DNA of 64,000 nt from assembly GCF_014054525.1 (NCBI RefSeq), contig NZ_CP059564.1, forward strand, positions 258,357 through 322,356. The letters run 5' to 3'. This stretch comes from Alysiella filiformis (lineage in GTDB: Bacteria; Pseudomonadota; Gammaproteobacteria; Burkholderiales; Neisseriaceae). Under the pieces are notes generated by a model. That model searched no databases, was not told the origin of the DNA, and saw only the letters and a program-made list of their open reading frames with translations. Made by a program: the position numbers and the translations under genes. How positions within the stretch are numbered: the first letter of the stretch is position 1; each line of letters opens with the position of its first letter. This document shows, in pieces, positions 1 through 8,819 of this stretch.

Positions 1-2
1 GC

Positions 3-590
3 AGCATTGTGGCGGTTTCGCTGAATCATCAAACACTTGGCGCATTCGCTTTGGCAGACACGCTCAAAAACGACAGTTGCGCCGCCGTGCAAAAATTGCG
101 CCAGCACCACGAAGTGTACATCGTAAGTGGCGACCATGCCGCAACCGTACACCACATCGCCCAACAAATCGGGCTGCCTGAACACAACGCCCACGGCAAC
201 TGCCAACCAAGACAAAAAGTTGAATTTATCCAAAAACTGAAACAAAAAAACCAAACCATAGCCATGGTGGGAGACGGCATCAATGACGCGCCCGCTTTGG
301 CGTTGGCAGACGTGGGTTTTGCCGTGCGCGGCAGCACCGACATTGCCGAACACAGTGCCAATGCCGTGTTGGTGCGCCCATCGGTGGCGGCATTGGCAGA
401 CGGTTTGCACATTGCGCGGCAGACGGTGGGCGTGATGAAACAAAATCTGTTTTTCGCTTTAATTTACAATGTATTGGGCATACCGTTGGCGGCAATGGGC
501 TACCTCACGCCCGTGTTGGCAGGCGCGATGATGGCGTTGAGTTCCGTGTCGGTGCTGGGCAATGCTTTGCGTTTGAAACGCATGAAATAA
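3..590 (+). CDS. Copper-type heavy-metal P-type ATPase, C-terminal part
   Basis: The reading frame is open from the left window edge, so this is the 3' end of a gene. It carries the hinge motif MVGDGINDAPALA that coordinates Mg in the P domain, an SGDH motif equivalent to the TGD loop, and two closing membrane helices. The tail SSVSVLGNALRLKR is typical of CopA-type P1B ATPases, which export Cu(I) from the cytoplasm. The CPC membrane motif and the DKTG phosphorylation site lie outside the window, so metal specificity is inferred from the tail only. The next gene is convergent. Confidence 0.88.
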   Translation, partial: SIVAVSLNHQTLGAFALADTLKNDSCAAVQKLRQHHEVYIVSGDHAATVHHIAQQIGLPEHNAHGNCQPRQKVEFIQKLKQKNQTIAMVGDGINDAPALALADVGFAVRGSTDIAEHSANAVLVRPSVAALADGLHIARQTVGVMKQNLFFALIYNVLGIPLAAMGYLTPVLAGAMMALSSVSVLGNALRLKRMK

Positions 591-641
591 TGGGAAATAC
601 AGATTCAGGCTGCCTGAAATCTTGACAAAACCTGCTTTTAA

Positions 642-780
642 TCTGCCCCCTCCCCCTATGCAAGGGGGAGGGCTGGGGTGGGGGTTAGAAACCCAAAGTA
701 CCACCCCCACCCTAACCCTCCCCCGCCAGACGGGTGAGGGAACAGATTACAGGCAGCCAAACAATTTTGGTCGTGTACTG
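642..780. repeat. Degenerate copy of the 180-bp palindromic element
   Basis: G-rich/C-rich core (CCCTCCCCCTATGCAAGGG, then its inverted partner) followed by a right end containing TCGTGTACTG. The left terminal repeat is eroded. It lies between convergent genes. It belongs to the family seen best at 17247-17426 and 32277-32456. Confidence 0.7.
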
Positions 781-807
781 TCAAGCAGCCTGAAACTTGC
801 CCCAAGG

Positions 808-2457
808 TTATGCCGCGCGACTGTTTTCATCGGCAACATTTTTGGCAGATTCGCTATCTAATTGTTGTAAAACGCCATTTTTCATGGACACAATGCGCTG
901 GGCGTGATGAAAATATTTGTCATCGTGGCTGATGGCAAACACGGTATAGCCTTGATTTTTCAATAAAGGCAACAGATTTTCGTAAAACACACGGCGAAAT
1001 TGGGGGTCTTGGTCGGCAGCCCATTCGTCCAAAATCATGATGCTGCGTTGTTCCAGCGCGGCAATCATCAGGGCGAGCCGTTTACGTTGCCCTTGCGATA
1101 ATTTGCTGTTTAAAATGCGTTTTTGTTCAATTTTGACTTTGTCGCTCAGTTGCAAATGGTTGAGCCACGCACTGATTTGTTCATCGGCAACATCGTTGCC
1201 CATGCCGTCCATAAGTTGTTCAAATATATGAAAATCGGTAAACACGCTGGCAAACAGTTGGCGATATGCTTCGCGATTTTCTTCTGTAATTTCAATATCA
1301 TCAACAAAAATCTTACCCGATGTGGGCGTGTACAAACCCGACAACACCAGCGACAAAGTGGATTTGCCCGAACCGTTGCCGCCAATCAAAAACAGGGTTT
1401 CGCCGCGTTCAATCGTTAAATCAATGGGTTGCAATGAAAAATGCTGTCCGCCTTGCACGGGATAGGCATAGGTAATCTGTTGCAAACGAATGCGTTGCCA
1501 GTTTTCAGGCAGCCTGAAATCGCTGTGAAAATGCGGCTGATAATCCACCAATCCCAAATTTTTGAGGGCTTGCAAACCCACTTGGCTTTGCATGATGGCG
1601 GGCAATGCGCCAATCGCCGCCGTGAGCGGTGCGCGCATAAACAGCACAATCATGGTAATGGTGGCGGCATCGGACAAACTCGCCCAATGGTATTGCATGG
1701 ACAAATAGAAAATCACGCCCACCGCCCCCAACATCACGCTGTTGCCCCAATTAATGGCGATGGCGTGGTAGCTGTCGGCTTGAATGTGGGCATCGCGGCG
1801 CATTTGGGCTTGGGGCAAAAAGGTTTCGCGGTAAAAGCGTTCGGCACGAAAACGGTTGAGTTTCAATTCTTTGTGTCCGTTTAAGGTGGTTTCGTAGTGG
1901 CTTTGAATGTCGTCTTCGGCATGACGCATTTGGCGGAAACTGCTGTAATGGCGTTTGACCACAAAATGTGTGCCTGCAATCATGGCGGTCATCAAAATCG
2001 CCACCACCACAAACAGTTTAAACGATAAAATCATCAAATACAGGCTGCACGCCAAGGTAAACAACGCCCCTTGTACCAATTCAGGCAGCCTTGTAAACGC
2101 AAACGATAAACTGCGTACATCACTGCTCAAACTGGCTAAAATTTTGGCTTTGCCGATGTGTTGAATTTGGGCATCGTGGCTGTCCATAATGCGTTTGACA
2201 AACTGGGTTTGGGTTTGGTAGATGAAATTTTGCCCAATACGCGCCAGTTGGATTTGCGCCACGCTCGCCGCCACAAAATAAAACAGCAACAGCAACACAA
2301 ATCCCCCCAAACCACCATGAAGTTGATTGTCTTGCAACAGATAATGGTTGATGTACGACAAAGTGCCAATGCCCAATGCGCCCGACAACAAGGTCAGCGC
2401 AAACATCTGCAAAAAGGCTTGGCGATGATGGGTGTAGATGAGTTTGATGATGTCCAT
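808..2457 (-). CDS. ABC exporter of the cyclic peptide/siderophore type (YojI/PvdE/SyrD-like), fused permease-ATPase
   Basis: 549 residues. The N-terminal half holds about six membrane helices of an ABC exporter domain. The C-terminal half is an ATPase with Walker A GGNGSGKST near residue 357, signature LSQGQRKRLA near 449 and Walker B MILDEWAADQDP near 472. The DEWAADQDP form is characteristic of the cyclic-peptide transporter subfamily (YojI exports microcin J25, PvdE exports pyoverdine precursor). No C39 peptidase domain is present, so it is unlikely to be the type I secretion exporter for the RTX proteins further along. Substrate unknown. The start ATG at 2457 follows a DUS-rich upstream region. 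Confidence 0.85.
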   Translation of the reverse strand: MDIIKLIYTHHRQAFLQMFALTLLSGALGIGTLSYINHYLLQDNQLHGGLGGFVLLLLFYFVAASVAQIQLARIGQNFIYQTQTQFVKRIMDSHDAQIQHIGKAKILASLSSDVRSLSFAFTRLPELVQGALFTLACSLYLMILSFKLFVVVAILMTAMIAGTHFVVKRHYSSFRQMRHAEDDIQSHYETTLNGHKELKLNRFRAERFYRETFLPQAQMRRDAHIQADSYHAIAINWGNSVMLGAVGVIFYLSMQYHWASLSDAATITMIVLFMRAPLTAAIGALPAIMQSQVGLQALKNLGLVDYQPHFHSDFRLPENWQRIRLQQITYAYPVQGGQHFSLQPIDLTIERGETLFLIGGNGSGKSTLSLVLSGLYTPTSGKIFVDDIEITEENREAYRQLFASVFTDFHIFEQLMDGMGNDVADEQISAWLNHLQLSDKVKIEQKRILNSKLSQGQRKRLALMIAALEQRSIMILDEWAADQDPQFRRVFYENLLPLLKNQGYTVFAISHDDKYFHHAQRIVSMKNGVLQQLDSESAKNVADENSRAA

Positions 2458-2513
2458 GATATGTGGTGCTGCCTGAAAAAAGCGGTATTGTAACCGTTTG
2501 GGGGGTTTCAGGC

Positions 2514-2606
2514 AGCCTTACAGTACACGACATTTTTTGATATTGCCACGCCCCCACCCTAGCCTTCCCCCGCCAGCAGGGGAGGGAACAGGTTACAGGC
2601 AGCCTG
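2514..2606. repeat. Partial copy of the 180-bp palindromic element
   Basis: Starts with CAGTACACGACA at 2521, has CCCCCACCCTAGCCTTCCCC and GGGGAGGGAACAGG, and ends in a DUS. The central part and right terminal repeat are missing. It stops about 40 bp before the start codon of the DUF1275 gene. Confidence 0.7.
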
Positions 2607-2644
2607 AAAACCCATCTCCCACAATCCATTGGAAAAACAAAAAA

Positions 2645-3445
2645 ATGAAAAAAACCGCCCCACCCCGTTCACGCCCATTTTGGCAAGCCGACAAACCTTA
2701 TTTGGACGCGCGACCCATTTCCGATTTTCGCTTTCGCTTGTTGGGCGAGCTGATGGCATTGTTGGCAGGCGCGATTAACGCAGGCGGATTTTTTGCCGTT
2801 GCCAGCTACACATCGCACGTTACAGGCGCGATTTCACGCGCGGCAGACGACCTTGTTTTAGGGCAATGGCAAAATGCCGCCACCGCCTTGTTGGGCGTAT
2901 TGTGTTTTGTGTTGGGGGCAGCACACGCGCATTGGACGGTATTGTGGGCAAAACGCCACCGTTTTCGCAGCAGCTATGGTTTGGCAATGTGGTTGGAAGC
3001 GTTTTATTTGTTGTTGTTTGGTTTTTTTGCTTACGGTTTAGCCAAATGGGGCAGCATTATGGTTTCGCCTACGGTGTTGTTTTTATGTTGGATTATGGGC
3101 ATGCACAATACGGTCATGAGCGTTTTATCGGGCGGCGCAATCCGTTCTACCCACATGACGGGCACGGCAACCGATTTGGGCGTGGAGCTTGCCAAAGCCC
3201 TTTATTATCAAAAAGAAAGCAATCCGCGTTTGCCCAATGTGCGTGTCAATCGCCCCAAAATGCGTTTGCTGCTGGGCATGATGTTTGCCTTTTTGCTGGG
3301 CGGTGTGGTGGGGGCTTGGGGGTATCATGCGGTGGGACACCATTTTACTTTGCCTGTGGCGGCGGTTTTGTTGATGTTGGGGGCGCATTCCATTGCTCAC
3401 GATGTGAAAATTCGTTGGCGGTGGTATTTGCGCCATCGGCAATGA
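2645..3445 (+). CDS. DUF1275 (YoaK-type) integral membrane protein
   Basis: 266 residues from the ATG at 2645. The frame is open further upstream, but that part only reads through the repeat element, so the upstream start is rejected. About six hydrophobic helices; motifs GAINAGGFFAV near the first helix and SHVTGAISR, then THMTGTATDLG, are the conserved core of DUF1275. Function of the family is not established. It stands alone, with repeats on both sides. The C-terminal tail is short and basic. Confidence 0.85.
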   Translation: MKKTAPPRSRPFWQADKPYLDARPISDFRFRLLGELMALLAGAINAGGFFAVASYTSHVTGAISRAADDLVLGQWQNAATALLGVLCFVLGAAHAHWTVLWAKRHRFRSSYGLAMWLEAFYLLLFGFFAYGLAKWGSIMVSPTVLFLCWIMGMHNTVMSVLSGGAIRSTHMTGTATDLGVELAKALYYQKESNPRLPNVRVNRPKMRLLLGMMFAFLLGGVVGAWGYHAVGHHFTLPVAAVLLMLGAHSIAHDVKIRWRWYLRHRQ

Positions 3446-3455
3446 GCGTTCAGGC

Positions 3456-3536
3456 AGCCTGAAAATACACGACAATTTACGGTGTTGCCACCCATTTACC
3501 CCTCCCCCACCAGCGTGGGAGGGAACAGGTTACACA
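3456..3536. repeat. Partial copy of the 180-bp palindromic element
   Basis: DUS followed by a degenerate TACACGACAATTT end, CCCCTCCCCCACC and GGGAGGGAACAGGTTACA. It lies just after the DUF1275 stop codon. Confidence 0.6.
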
Positions 3537-3540
3537 CAAT

Positions 3541-3873
3541 CTAAAAGTTTTGCAAAACTCAATTCGTAGGGGCAGATTTCATATCTGCCCTTTTTTCAAT
3601 TTATTGATAACGCGATTTCGGGATAAAAGTGATTGATAAATTTAAGTCACTTTGCTCCCTCTCCCTGTGGGAGAGGGCTGGGGAGAGGGGATGCTGCTCA
3701 ACAAGCCCTCTCTCCAACGCTTTCCCATAGGGAGAGAGGGCAGGTTTGTTGGCAAATTGACAGTGACTTATCCCGAGTTCACGTTATTGATAAAAATAAA
3801 AATTTCTGCAATTCTAAACAGGGCAGATATGAAATCTGCCCCTACAAACCGAGTTTTGCAAAAGTTTCAATCT
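3541..3873. repeat. Palindromic GCAGAT(A/T)TCATATCTGC element, split by an insertion
   Basis: The left arm (GTTTTGCAAAACTC, GTAGGGGCAGATTTC) and the right arm (GAAATCTGCCCCTAC, GAGTTTTGCAAAAGTTTCA) match the uninterrupted copy at 40621-40772. Here the two arms are separated by a 173-bp second element at 3611-3783, flanked by TTATTGATAA on both sides. Confidence 0.75.
3611..3783. mobile_element. 173-bp MITE-like insertion with 10-bp target duplication
   Basis: TTATTGATAA at 3601-3610 is repeated at 3784-3793, while the uninterrupted target copy near 40690 has it once. The ends are imperfect inverted repeats: CGCGATTTCGGGATAA on the left against the complement of TTATCCCGAGTTCACG on the right, followed inward by AAGTCACT / AGTGACTT. 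The core is CTCCCTCTCCC...GGGAGAGGG, the same core inserted twice inside hrpA. No coding capacity, so it would need a transposase supplied in trans. Confidence 0.7.
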
Positions 3874-3924
3874 AAAAGTTTTGCCTGAAAAAAATCCCAC
3901 AAAATCAACAAACCCATGCTTGCA

Positions 3925-3939
3925 TGTTACGCTATATCA
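3925..3939. promoter_or_regulatory. Candidate Zur operator upstream of the His-rich protein gene
   Basis: TGTTACGCTATATCA matches a TGTTATANTATAACA-type Zur dyad at 11 of 14 specified positions. It is weak on its own; its position 101 bp before a His-rich gene, and the better sites near znuA and znuB, are what support it. Confidence 0.4.
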
Positions 3940-4039
3940 AAACAAAAATACTTTAAAATCAACAAATTACTTGCAATAAAAGGGGCGATTTTGTACAATG
4001 CCCACATTGACATTCACACACCCATTTTGGAGAACAACC

Positions 4040-4375
4040 ATGACCTGCAAAACCCACGAACATCACGACCACCAACACGGCGCAAATTGCGGACACACCG
4101 CCATCAAACACGGCGACCACATTGACTATTTGCATGACGGTCATTTGCACCACGAACACAACGGTCATTACGATGAACACGCTTTGGACGTAAACGAAAC
4201 CAACCCTGCCGAATGCAATGCCGCCCACCATTGTGGCGACCACGTTCACGGCGAAGGCTGCGGACACGAAGCCGTACCCCATGGCGACCACATTGATTAC
4301 ATTGTAAACGGTCGCTTGCACCACCAACACGGCGACCATTGCGATGACCACGGCCCTGTGGAAATTGTGAAATAA
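4040..4375 (+). CDS. Small His-rich (metal-binding) protein
   Basis: 111 residues from ATG 4040, preceded by GGAG at 4029-4032. About a quarter of the residues are His, with Cys and Asp, and there is no signal peptide or membrane helix. It contains two copies of one module: CGHTAIKHGDHIDY followed by LHDGHLHHEH, and CGHEAVPHGDHIDY followed by a shorter RLHHQH end, so the gene arose by internal duplication. Such proteins are plausible cytosolic zinc buffers or chaperones; that is inference. A Zur-box-like dyad lies upstream at 3925-3939, which would make it zinc-responsive together with the split znu genes elsewhere in the window. Confidence 0.8.
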   Translation: MTCKTHEHHDHQHGANCGHTAIKHGDHIDYLHDGHLHHEHNGHYDEHALDVNETNPAECNAAHHCGDHVHGEGCGHEAVPHGDHIDYIVNGRLHHQHGDHCDDHGPVEIVK

Positions 4376-4498
4376 TCATTCAAAAACAAGGCGCGGATTG
4401 CACAAATGGCATATCCGCCCTTTTTCATAAATGGCGTTCAGGCTGCCTGAACGCCACATTCTGCTAAAATCACGCTTTTCATTTCTCAAAAAAACATC

Positions 4499-5317
4499 AT
4501 GCCCGAACTCCCAGAAGTTGAAACCACCCTGCGCGGCATTGCGCCCCACATTCAAGGCAAAAAAATTACCCAAACCCTTGTTCGTCAAGCCAAATTGCGC
4601 TGGCAAATGCCGCCCGATTTGGCAGAAATTTTACAAGGGCAAACTGTGCGCGAATGCACGCGCCGCGCCAAATATATTTTAATTCAAATGGATACGGGTG
4701 TATTGATGATACATCTGGGCATGTCGGGCAGCCTGCGGATTTGGCGCGACAATGCGCCCGAGCCGTCCAAACACGACCATGTGGACTTTGTTTTTGAAGA
4801 TGGCACGCTGTTGCGCTACCACGACCCGCGCCGTTTTGGGGCGATTTTGTGGCTGGCTGGTGTGGCGCAACATCATGATTTATTGAAAAATTTGGGCGTT
4901 GAGCCGCTTTCCGATGCGTTTACGCCGCAATATTTATTCAACAAAATCAAAGACAAAAATCGCGCCATCAAATTGATGATGATGGACAACGCGATTGTGG
5001 TGGGCGTGGGCAATATTTACGCCAATGAAAGCCTGTTTCAGGCAGCTTTGTTGCCCAATCGCCCTGCCAAATCGTTGAATTTAAATGATTGTGCAAACTT
5101 GGTTGCCGCCATCAAACAAATCCTGCAACGCGCCATTGAAACAGGCGGCAGCACCCTGCGCGATTTTGTGGACAGCGAAGGCAAAAGCGGCTATTTCCAA
5201 CAAGAATACAAGGTGTACGGTCGGGCGGGTTCAGGCTGCCTGAAATGCGGCGCGTTGATTGAAAAATCGGTTTTGGGACAACGCGGTACGTTTTATTGCC
5301 CAAATTGTCAAACGTGA
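4499..5317 (+). CDS. mutM: Formamidopyrimidine-DNA glycosylase
   Basis: 272 residues, the usual length. The N-terminus [13 protein letters not shown] supplies the catalytic Pro2 and Glu3, which excise 8-oxoguanine and FapyG and nick the site by beta/delta elimination. The C-terminus has the zinc finger: CLKCG, then CPNC, near residues 247-270. Part of the finger (SGCLKCG) is encoded by a DUS. A truncated 5' copy of this gene lies at 26318-26482. The start ATG is 125 bp after the His-rich gene. Confidence 0.96.
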   Translation: MPELPEVETTLRGIAPHIQGKKITQTLVRQAKLRWQMPPDLAEILQGQTVRECTRRAKYILIQMDTGVLMIHLGMSGSLRIWRDNAPEPSKHDHVDFVFEDGTLLRYHDPRRFGAILWLAGVAQHHDLLKNLGVEPLSDAFTPQYLFNKIKDKNRAIKLMMMDNAIVVGVGNIYANESLFQAALLPNRPAKSLNLNDCANLVAAIKQILQRAIETGGSTLRDFVDSEGKSGYFQQEYKVYGRAGSGCLKCGALIEKSVLGQRGTFYCPNCQT

Positions 5318-5349
5318 TTTCAGGCTGCCTTTCACGACCCTACAAAAAA

Positions 5350-5395
5350 GTTTTTTGCCTTCGGCGACTTACTTTTTAAAAAAGTAAGCCAAATA
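5350..5395. repeat. Dispersed GCCTTCGGCGACTTAC hairpin repeat
   Basis: GCCTTCGGCGACTTAC followed by TTTTTAAAAAAGTAAGCC: a hairpin around CTTACTTTTT/AAAAAGTAAG. Further copies lie at 40531-40572, 47165-47209 and, inverted, at 47351-47394. Here it lies between the mutM and argJ stop codons and could act as a bidirectional terminator. Confidence 0.7.
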
Positions 5396-5458
5396 CATTA
5401 ACGCTGAACGGTTTCGTTTTAAACAAACATTTCAGGCAGCCTGAAACCCACATCATGA

Positions 5459-6676
5459 CTAACTGCGATAATCGGCGTTAATCGCCACATATTCTTTGGT
5501 CAAATCACAGGTGTACACGGTGGCGTTTTCGCTGCCTGAATTTAAATTCACGCGCACGGTGATTTCGGCTTCATTCATCACGCGCTGACCTTGCTCTTCG
5601 GTGTAGCTGGCGGCGCGTGTGCCGTTTTGTGCCACCAACACATCGCCCAAATAAACGTCCACTTTATCAATGTTCAACTGCGCTTTGGCATAGCCGATTG
5701 CCGCCAAAATGCGCCCTAAATTGGGGTCGCTGGCTGAAAAGGCGGTTTTCACAAGTGGCGAATGGGCAATGGCATAGGCAATGTTACGCGCATCATCGCG
5801 GCTGGCGGCTTGATTGACTTGAATGGTGATGAATTTGCTTGCGCCTTCGCCATCACGCACAATGGCTTGTGCCAATTCCAATGCCACTTCGGTGAGCAAA
5901 TCGCGCAACTGGGCATAGCGAGGGTCGGCAATGTTGTCAATTTCATTTTGTTGGCAGCGACCTGTTGCCACAATCACGAAACTGTCGTTGGTGCTGGTGT
6001 CGCCATCTACGGTGATGTTGTTGAACGATGCGTCTGCCACTTCTTCGGTTAAGCGTTGCAAAATGGGCTGTGAAACTTTCGCATCGGTGGCGATGAAACC
6101 CAGCATGGTCGCCATATTTGGACAAATCATGCCTGCACCTTTGGCAATGCCTGTGGCGTGAACAAAATGATTGTTGCCAATCAAACCGCTTTTGCTGGCG
6201 GATTTGGCAACGGTGTCGGTGGTCATGATGGCGTGGGCGGCATTTGCCCAATCGCTCGGTTTCATTTTGGGCAAGGCTGCCTGAATTTGGTCAATCGGCA
6301 AAGGTTCCAAAATCACGCCCGTGGAAAAGGGCAACACTTGGCTGGGTTTGCAACCCACTTGCGCGGCGGCGGCGGCACACATCAACATGGCGTGTTCGCG
6401 CCCTTGGCTGCCTGTGCCAGCGTTGGCATTGCCCGTGTTGATGATGAGTGCGCGCACGCCATCGGCATCATACAAATGCTTTTTGGCAATGTGCACAGGC
6501 GCAGCACAAAATTGATTTTGCGTGAAAACCGCCCCCACTTGGCAATCGGCATTGAACACCATTAAGGTCAAATCATTGTGATTGGGCTTTTTAATGCCCG
6601 CTTGGGCAAGGTAAATTTGCACACCGTCAATGGGAATGAGTTGCTCGGGGGTTTTGGCGACAAGATTCACAGCCAT
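5459..6676 (-). CDS. argJ: Bifunctional glutamate N-acetyltransferase / ornithine acetyltransferase
   Basis: 405 residues. ArgJ recycles the acetyl group from N-acetylornithine to glutamate in arginine synthesis. The proenzyme self-cleaves at a conserved Ala-Thr bond; here the motif is CPNMATMLGF near residues 185-194, so Thr would become the N-terminus of the beta chain. Start ATG 6676 is preceded on the minus strand by AAAAGGAACC. Whether it is the bifunctional or the monofunctional form cannot be decided from sequence alone. Confidence 0.95.
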   Translation of the reverse strand: MAVNLVAKTPEQLIPIDGVQIYLAQAGIKKPNHNDLTLMVFNADCQVGAVFTQNQFCAAPVHIAKKHLYDADGVRALIINTGNANAGTGSQGREHAMLMCAAAAAQVGCKPSQVLPFSTGVILEPLPIDQIQAALPKMKPSDWANAAHAIMTTDTVAKSASKSGLIGNNHFVHATGIAKGAGMICPNMATMLGFIATDAKVSQPILQRLTEEVADASFNNITVDGDTSTNDSFVIVATGRCQQNEIDNIADPRYAQLRDLLTEVALELAQAIVRDGEGASKFITIQVNQAASRDDARNIAYAIAHSPLVKTAFSASDPNLGRILAAIGYAKAQLNIDKVDVYLGDVLVAQNGTRAASYTEEQGQRVMNEAEITVRVNLNSGSENATVYTCDLTKEYVAINADYRS

Positions 6677-6874
6677 GATGATGGTTCCTTTTCAAAAGTT
6701 CACAAAAAACGTGGACGATTGTACCTGCAAGCCAACAGGCACGGCAATTTTTTTCAGGCAGCCTGAAAACCCCAACAATGTTTTCAGGCAGCCTTTTTTC
6801 TTTGAGCGCAATGTATTAAAATAGAATATGTAGTCCCTTGTTATTCCATTTTCACACAGATAAGGAAAATCAAT

Positions 6875-8305
6875 ATGTCTCAATTTGACGTAGTGGTCAT
6901 TGGTGCAGGTCCAGGTGGTTATGTGGCAGCAATTCGCGCCGCGCAACTGGGTTTCAAAACCGCGTGTATTGACGCAGGCGTAAACAAAGCAGGCAACGCC
7001 CCCGCATTGGGCGGCACCTGCCTGAATGTGGGTTGCATTCCGTCCAAAGCCCTGTTGCAATCATCAGAGCATTTTCACGCGGCGCAACACGATTTTGCCG
7101 AACACGGCATCAGCGTAAGCGGCGTACAATTTGACGCAGCCAAAATGATTGAACGCAAAGACGCGATTGTTACCAAATTAACAGGAGGCATCAAATTCCT
7201 GTTTCAAAAAAACAAAGTGGAAAGTTTTTTTGGATACGGCTCGTTCAAAGGCAAAAATGGCGATTTGTGGCAAATTGACATCAATTCCGCCGAAGGCGTT
7301 CAAACCATTGAAACCAAACACGTTATTGTGGCAACAGGCTCTGTGCCACGCCCCCTGCCCTTGGTGCAAATTGACAATGTGAACGTGTTGGACAACGAAG
7401 GCGCATTGAATTTAACCCAAATGCCAGCCAAATTGGGCGTAATCGGCTCTGGCGTGATTGGTTTGGAAATGGGTTCGGTGTGGAAACGCGTTGGCGCAGA
7501 CGTAACCATTTTGGAAGCCGCCCCCACATTCATGGCAGCCGCCGACCAGCAAATCGCCAAAGAAGCCTTCAAATACTTTACCAAAGAACAAGGCTTGAAC
7601 ATTGAATTGGGCGTGAAAATTCAAGAAATCAACAATGTGTCCAACGGCGTAACCGTAACCTACGAAGTCAATGGCGAAACACGCACCGATTTGTACGACA
7701 AACTGATTATTGCCATCGGTCGCATTCCCAACACCAAAGGTTTGCAGCCTGAAAACGTGGGCTTGGCGGTGGACGAACGCGGCTTTGTGGTTGTGAACGA
7801 AAATTGCCAAACCAACTTGCCCAATGTGTGGGCGATTGGCGATGTGGTACGCGGCCCCATGCTCGCGCACAAAGCCAGCGATGAAGGCGTGGCGGTTGCC
7901 GAACGCATTGCAGGTCAAAAACCCCATTTGGATTTCAACACCATTCCTTGGGTGATTTACACCGACCCCGAAATCGCATGGGTGGGCAAAACCGAAGAGC
8001 AACTCAAAGCCGAAGGCATTGAATACAAAAAAGGCACATCAGGCTTTGGGGCAAACGGTCGCGCATTGGGCTTGGGCAAAGCCAAAGGCACAGTGAAGGT
8101 GCTGGCTTGCGCCAAAACCGACCGCATTTTGGGCGTACACATGATTGGTCCAATGGTCAGCGAGTTGGTTGCCGAAGCGGTTGCCGCCATGGAATTTAAA
8201 GCCAGCAGCGAAGACATTGCGCGTATTGTTCACGCACACCCCACTTTGTCGGAAGTGTTGCACGAAGCGGCTTTGGCGGCAGACAAACGTGCTTTGCATG
8301 GCTAA
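6875..8305 (+). CDS. lpdA: Dihydrolipoyl dehydrogenase (E3 / glycine cleavage L protein)
   Basis: 476 residues. FAD-binding GAGPGG near residue 10, redox disulfide [13 protein letters not shown] near 46-58, NAD-binding [10 protein letters not shown] near 190 and the interface [13 protein letters not shown] with catalytic His/Glu near 452-464. A short insertion ([12 protein letters not shown]) precedes the redox motif, as in beta-proteobacterial E3 proteins. The RBS AAGGA precedes ATG 6875. It lies directly before the riboswitch-controlled gcvT, so it probably serves the glycine cleavage complex, though E3 is shared with pyruvate and oxoglutarate dehydrogenases. Confidence 0.95.
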   Translation: MSQFDVVVIGAGPGGYVAAIRAAQLGFKTACIDAGVNKAGNAPALGGTCLNVGCIPSKALLQSSEHFHAAQHDFAEHGISVSGVQFDAAKMIERKDAIVTKLTGGIKFLFQKNKVESFFGYGSFKGKNGDLWQIDINSAEGVQTIETKHVIVATGSVPRPLPLVQIDNVNVLDNEGALNLTQMPAKLGVIGSGVIGLEMGSVWKRVGADVTILEAAPTFMAAADQQIAKEAFKYFTKEQGLNIELGVKIQEINNVSNGVTVTYEVNGETRTDLYDKLIIAIGRIPNTKGLQPENVGLAVDERGFVVVNENCQTNLPNVWAIGDVVRGPMLAHKASDEGVAVAERIAGQKPHLDFNTIPWVIYTDPEIAWVGKTEEQLKAEGIEYKKGTSGFGANGRALGLGKAKGTVKVLACAKTDRILGVHMIGPMVSELVAEAVAAMEFKASSEDIARIVHAHPTLSEVLHEAALAADKRALHG

Positions 8306-8352
8306 AATGTGATTTTCAGGCAGCCTGCACAAAACGCGCTGCCTGAAAAGAC

Positions 8353-8456
8353 GCAAACGTGGCGTATCGCCGCCACACCCACTCTGGATTTGCTGCACCC
8401 CACGCGGTGCGCCACAATCCCAAAGAGTGGGTGTGGCGGCGATACGCCACGTTTGC
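8353..8456. repeat. Perfect 33-bp inverted repeat (long hairpin)
   Basis: The arm at 8353-8385 (GCAAACGTGGCGTATCGCCG...) is the exact complement of 8424-8456, with a 38-nt loop that itself has GGATT/AATCC pairing. It lies 48 bp past the lpdA stop, after a DUS. It may be a terminator, but no T run follows, so a mobile palindromic repeat is as likely. Confidence 0.85.
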
Positions 8457-8549
8457 ACCTCAAATATGCCCGCGCTTGGCGTTGCGCTTTGTCAAGATTT
8501 TGTCAAGATAACTTGCCCTTGTGTAAACTTTCTGTAATAATCGTCCGCG

Positions 8550-8757
8550 CATTGGCAGGAGAGTTGGCTTGCGGTCTGCTTGAATTTTCAGACTGCCTGA
8601 ACCACACCGAAGGCGCAAAAACCCTAAAATCGCTCAGGTAAATGGACTGCCCGTGTTCACACAAATCTGGAGAGCAACGCAATGGCGCGTTCACCGAAGG
8701 GGCAAAGTTTTCAGGCTGCCTGAAAACGAAAATCTCAGGTAAAACGGACAGATGGGG
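8550..8757 (+). ncRNA. Tandem glycine riboswitch upstream of gcvT
   Basis: Two aptamers in series. Aptamer 1: P1 strands GGCAG 8554-8558 and CTGCC 8647-8651, GGAGAG near 8558, ACCGAAGGCGCAA and CTCAGGTAAATGGAC. Aptamer 2: P1 strands ATCTG 8665-8669 and CAGAT 8749-8753, GGAGAGC, ACCGAAGGGGCAAAG and CTCAGGTAAAACGGACAG. These are the conserved cores of the glycine riboswitch. In aptamer 2 the variable arm is formed by a DUS (TTTTCAGGCTGCCTGAAAA). An expression platform with a hairpin follows, then gcvT. Confidence 0.92.
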
Positions 8758-8765
8758 TCGTGTAG

Positions 8766-8795
8766 GTGCGTTTTGCGCTTACGCTGCACTTTTTT
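8766..8795 (+). terminator. Riboswitch expression-platform terminator
   Basis: GTGCG at 8766-8770 pairs with CGC(T)GCAC at 8782-8789, and a T6 run follows at 8790-8795, 24 bp before the gcvT start. Glycine switches on gcv genes are usually ON switches, so glycine binding should prevent this hairpin. Confidence 0.6.
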
Positions 8796-8819
8796 CGTTT
8801 CTGCATTTTGGAGAATTTC

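Noticed and set aside
808-2457. ABC exporter as the type I secretion ATPase for the RTX proteins
   Set aside because: Its ATPase has the DEWAADQDP pattern of the cyclic-peptide subfamily and no membrane-fusion or TolC partner is nearby.
2498-2644. N-terminal extension of the DUF1275 protein
   Set aside because: It translates DUS and repeat sequence; the ATG at 2645 gives the family's normal length.
3633-3888. Two frames with PLPVGEGWGEG-like peptides
   Set aside because: They are translations of the MITE core and palindromic repeat; no start signal or homology.
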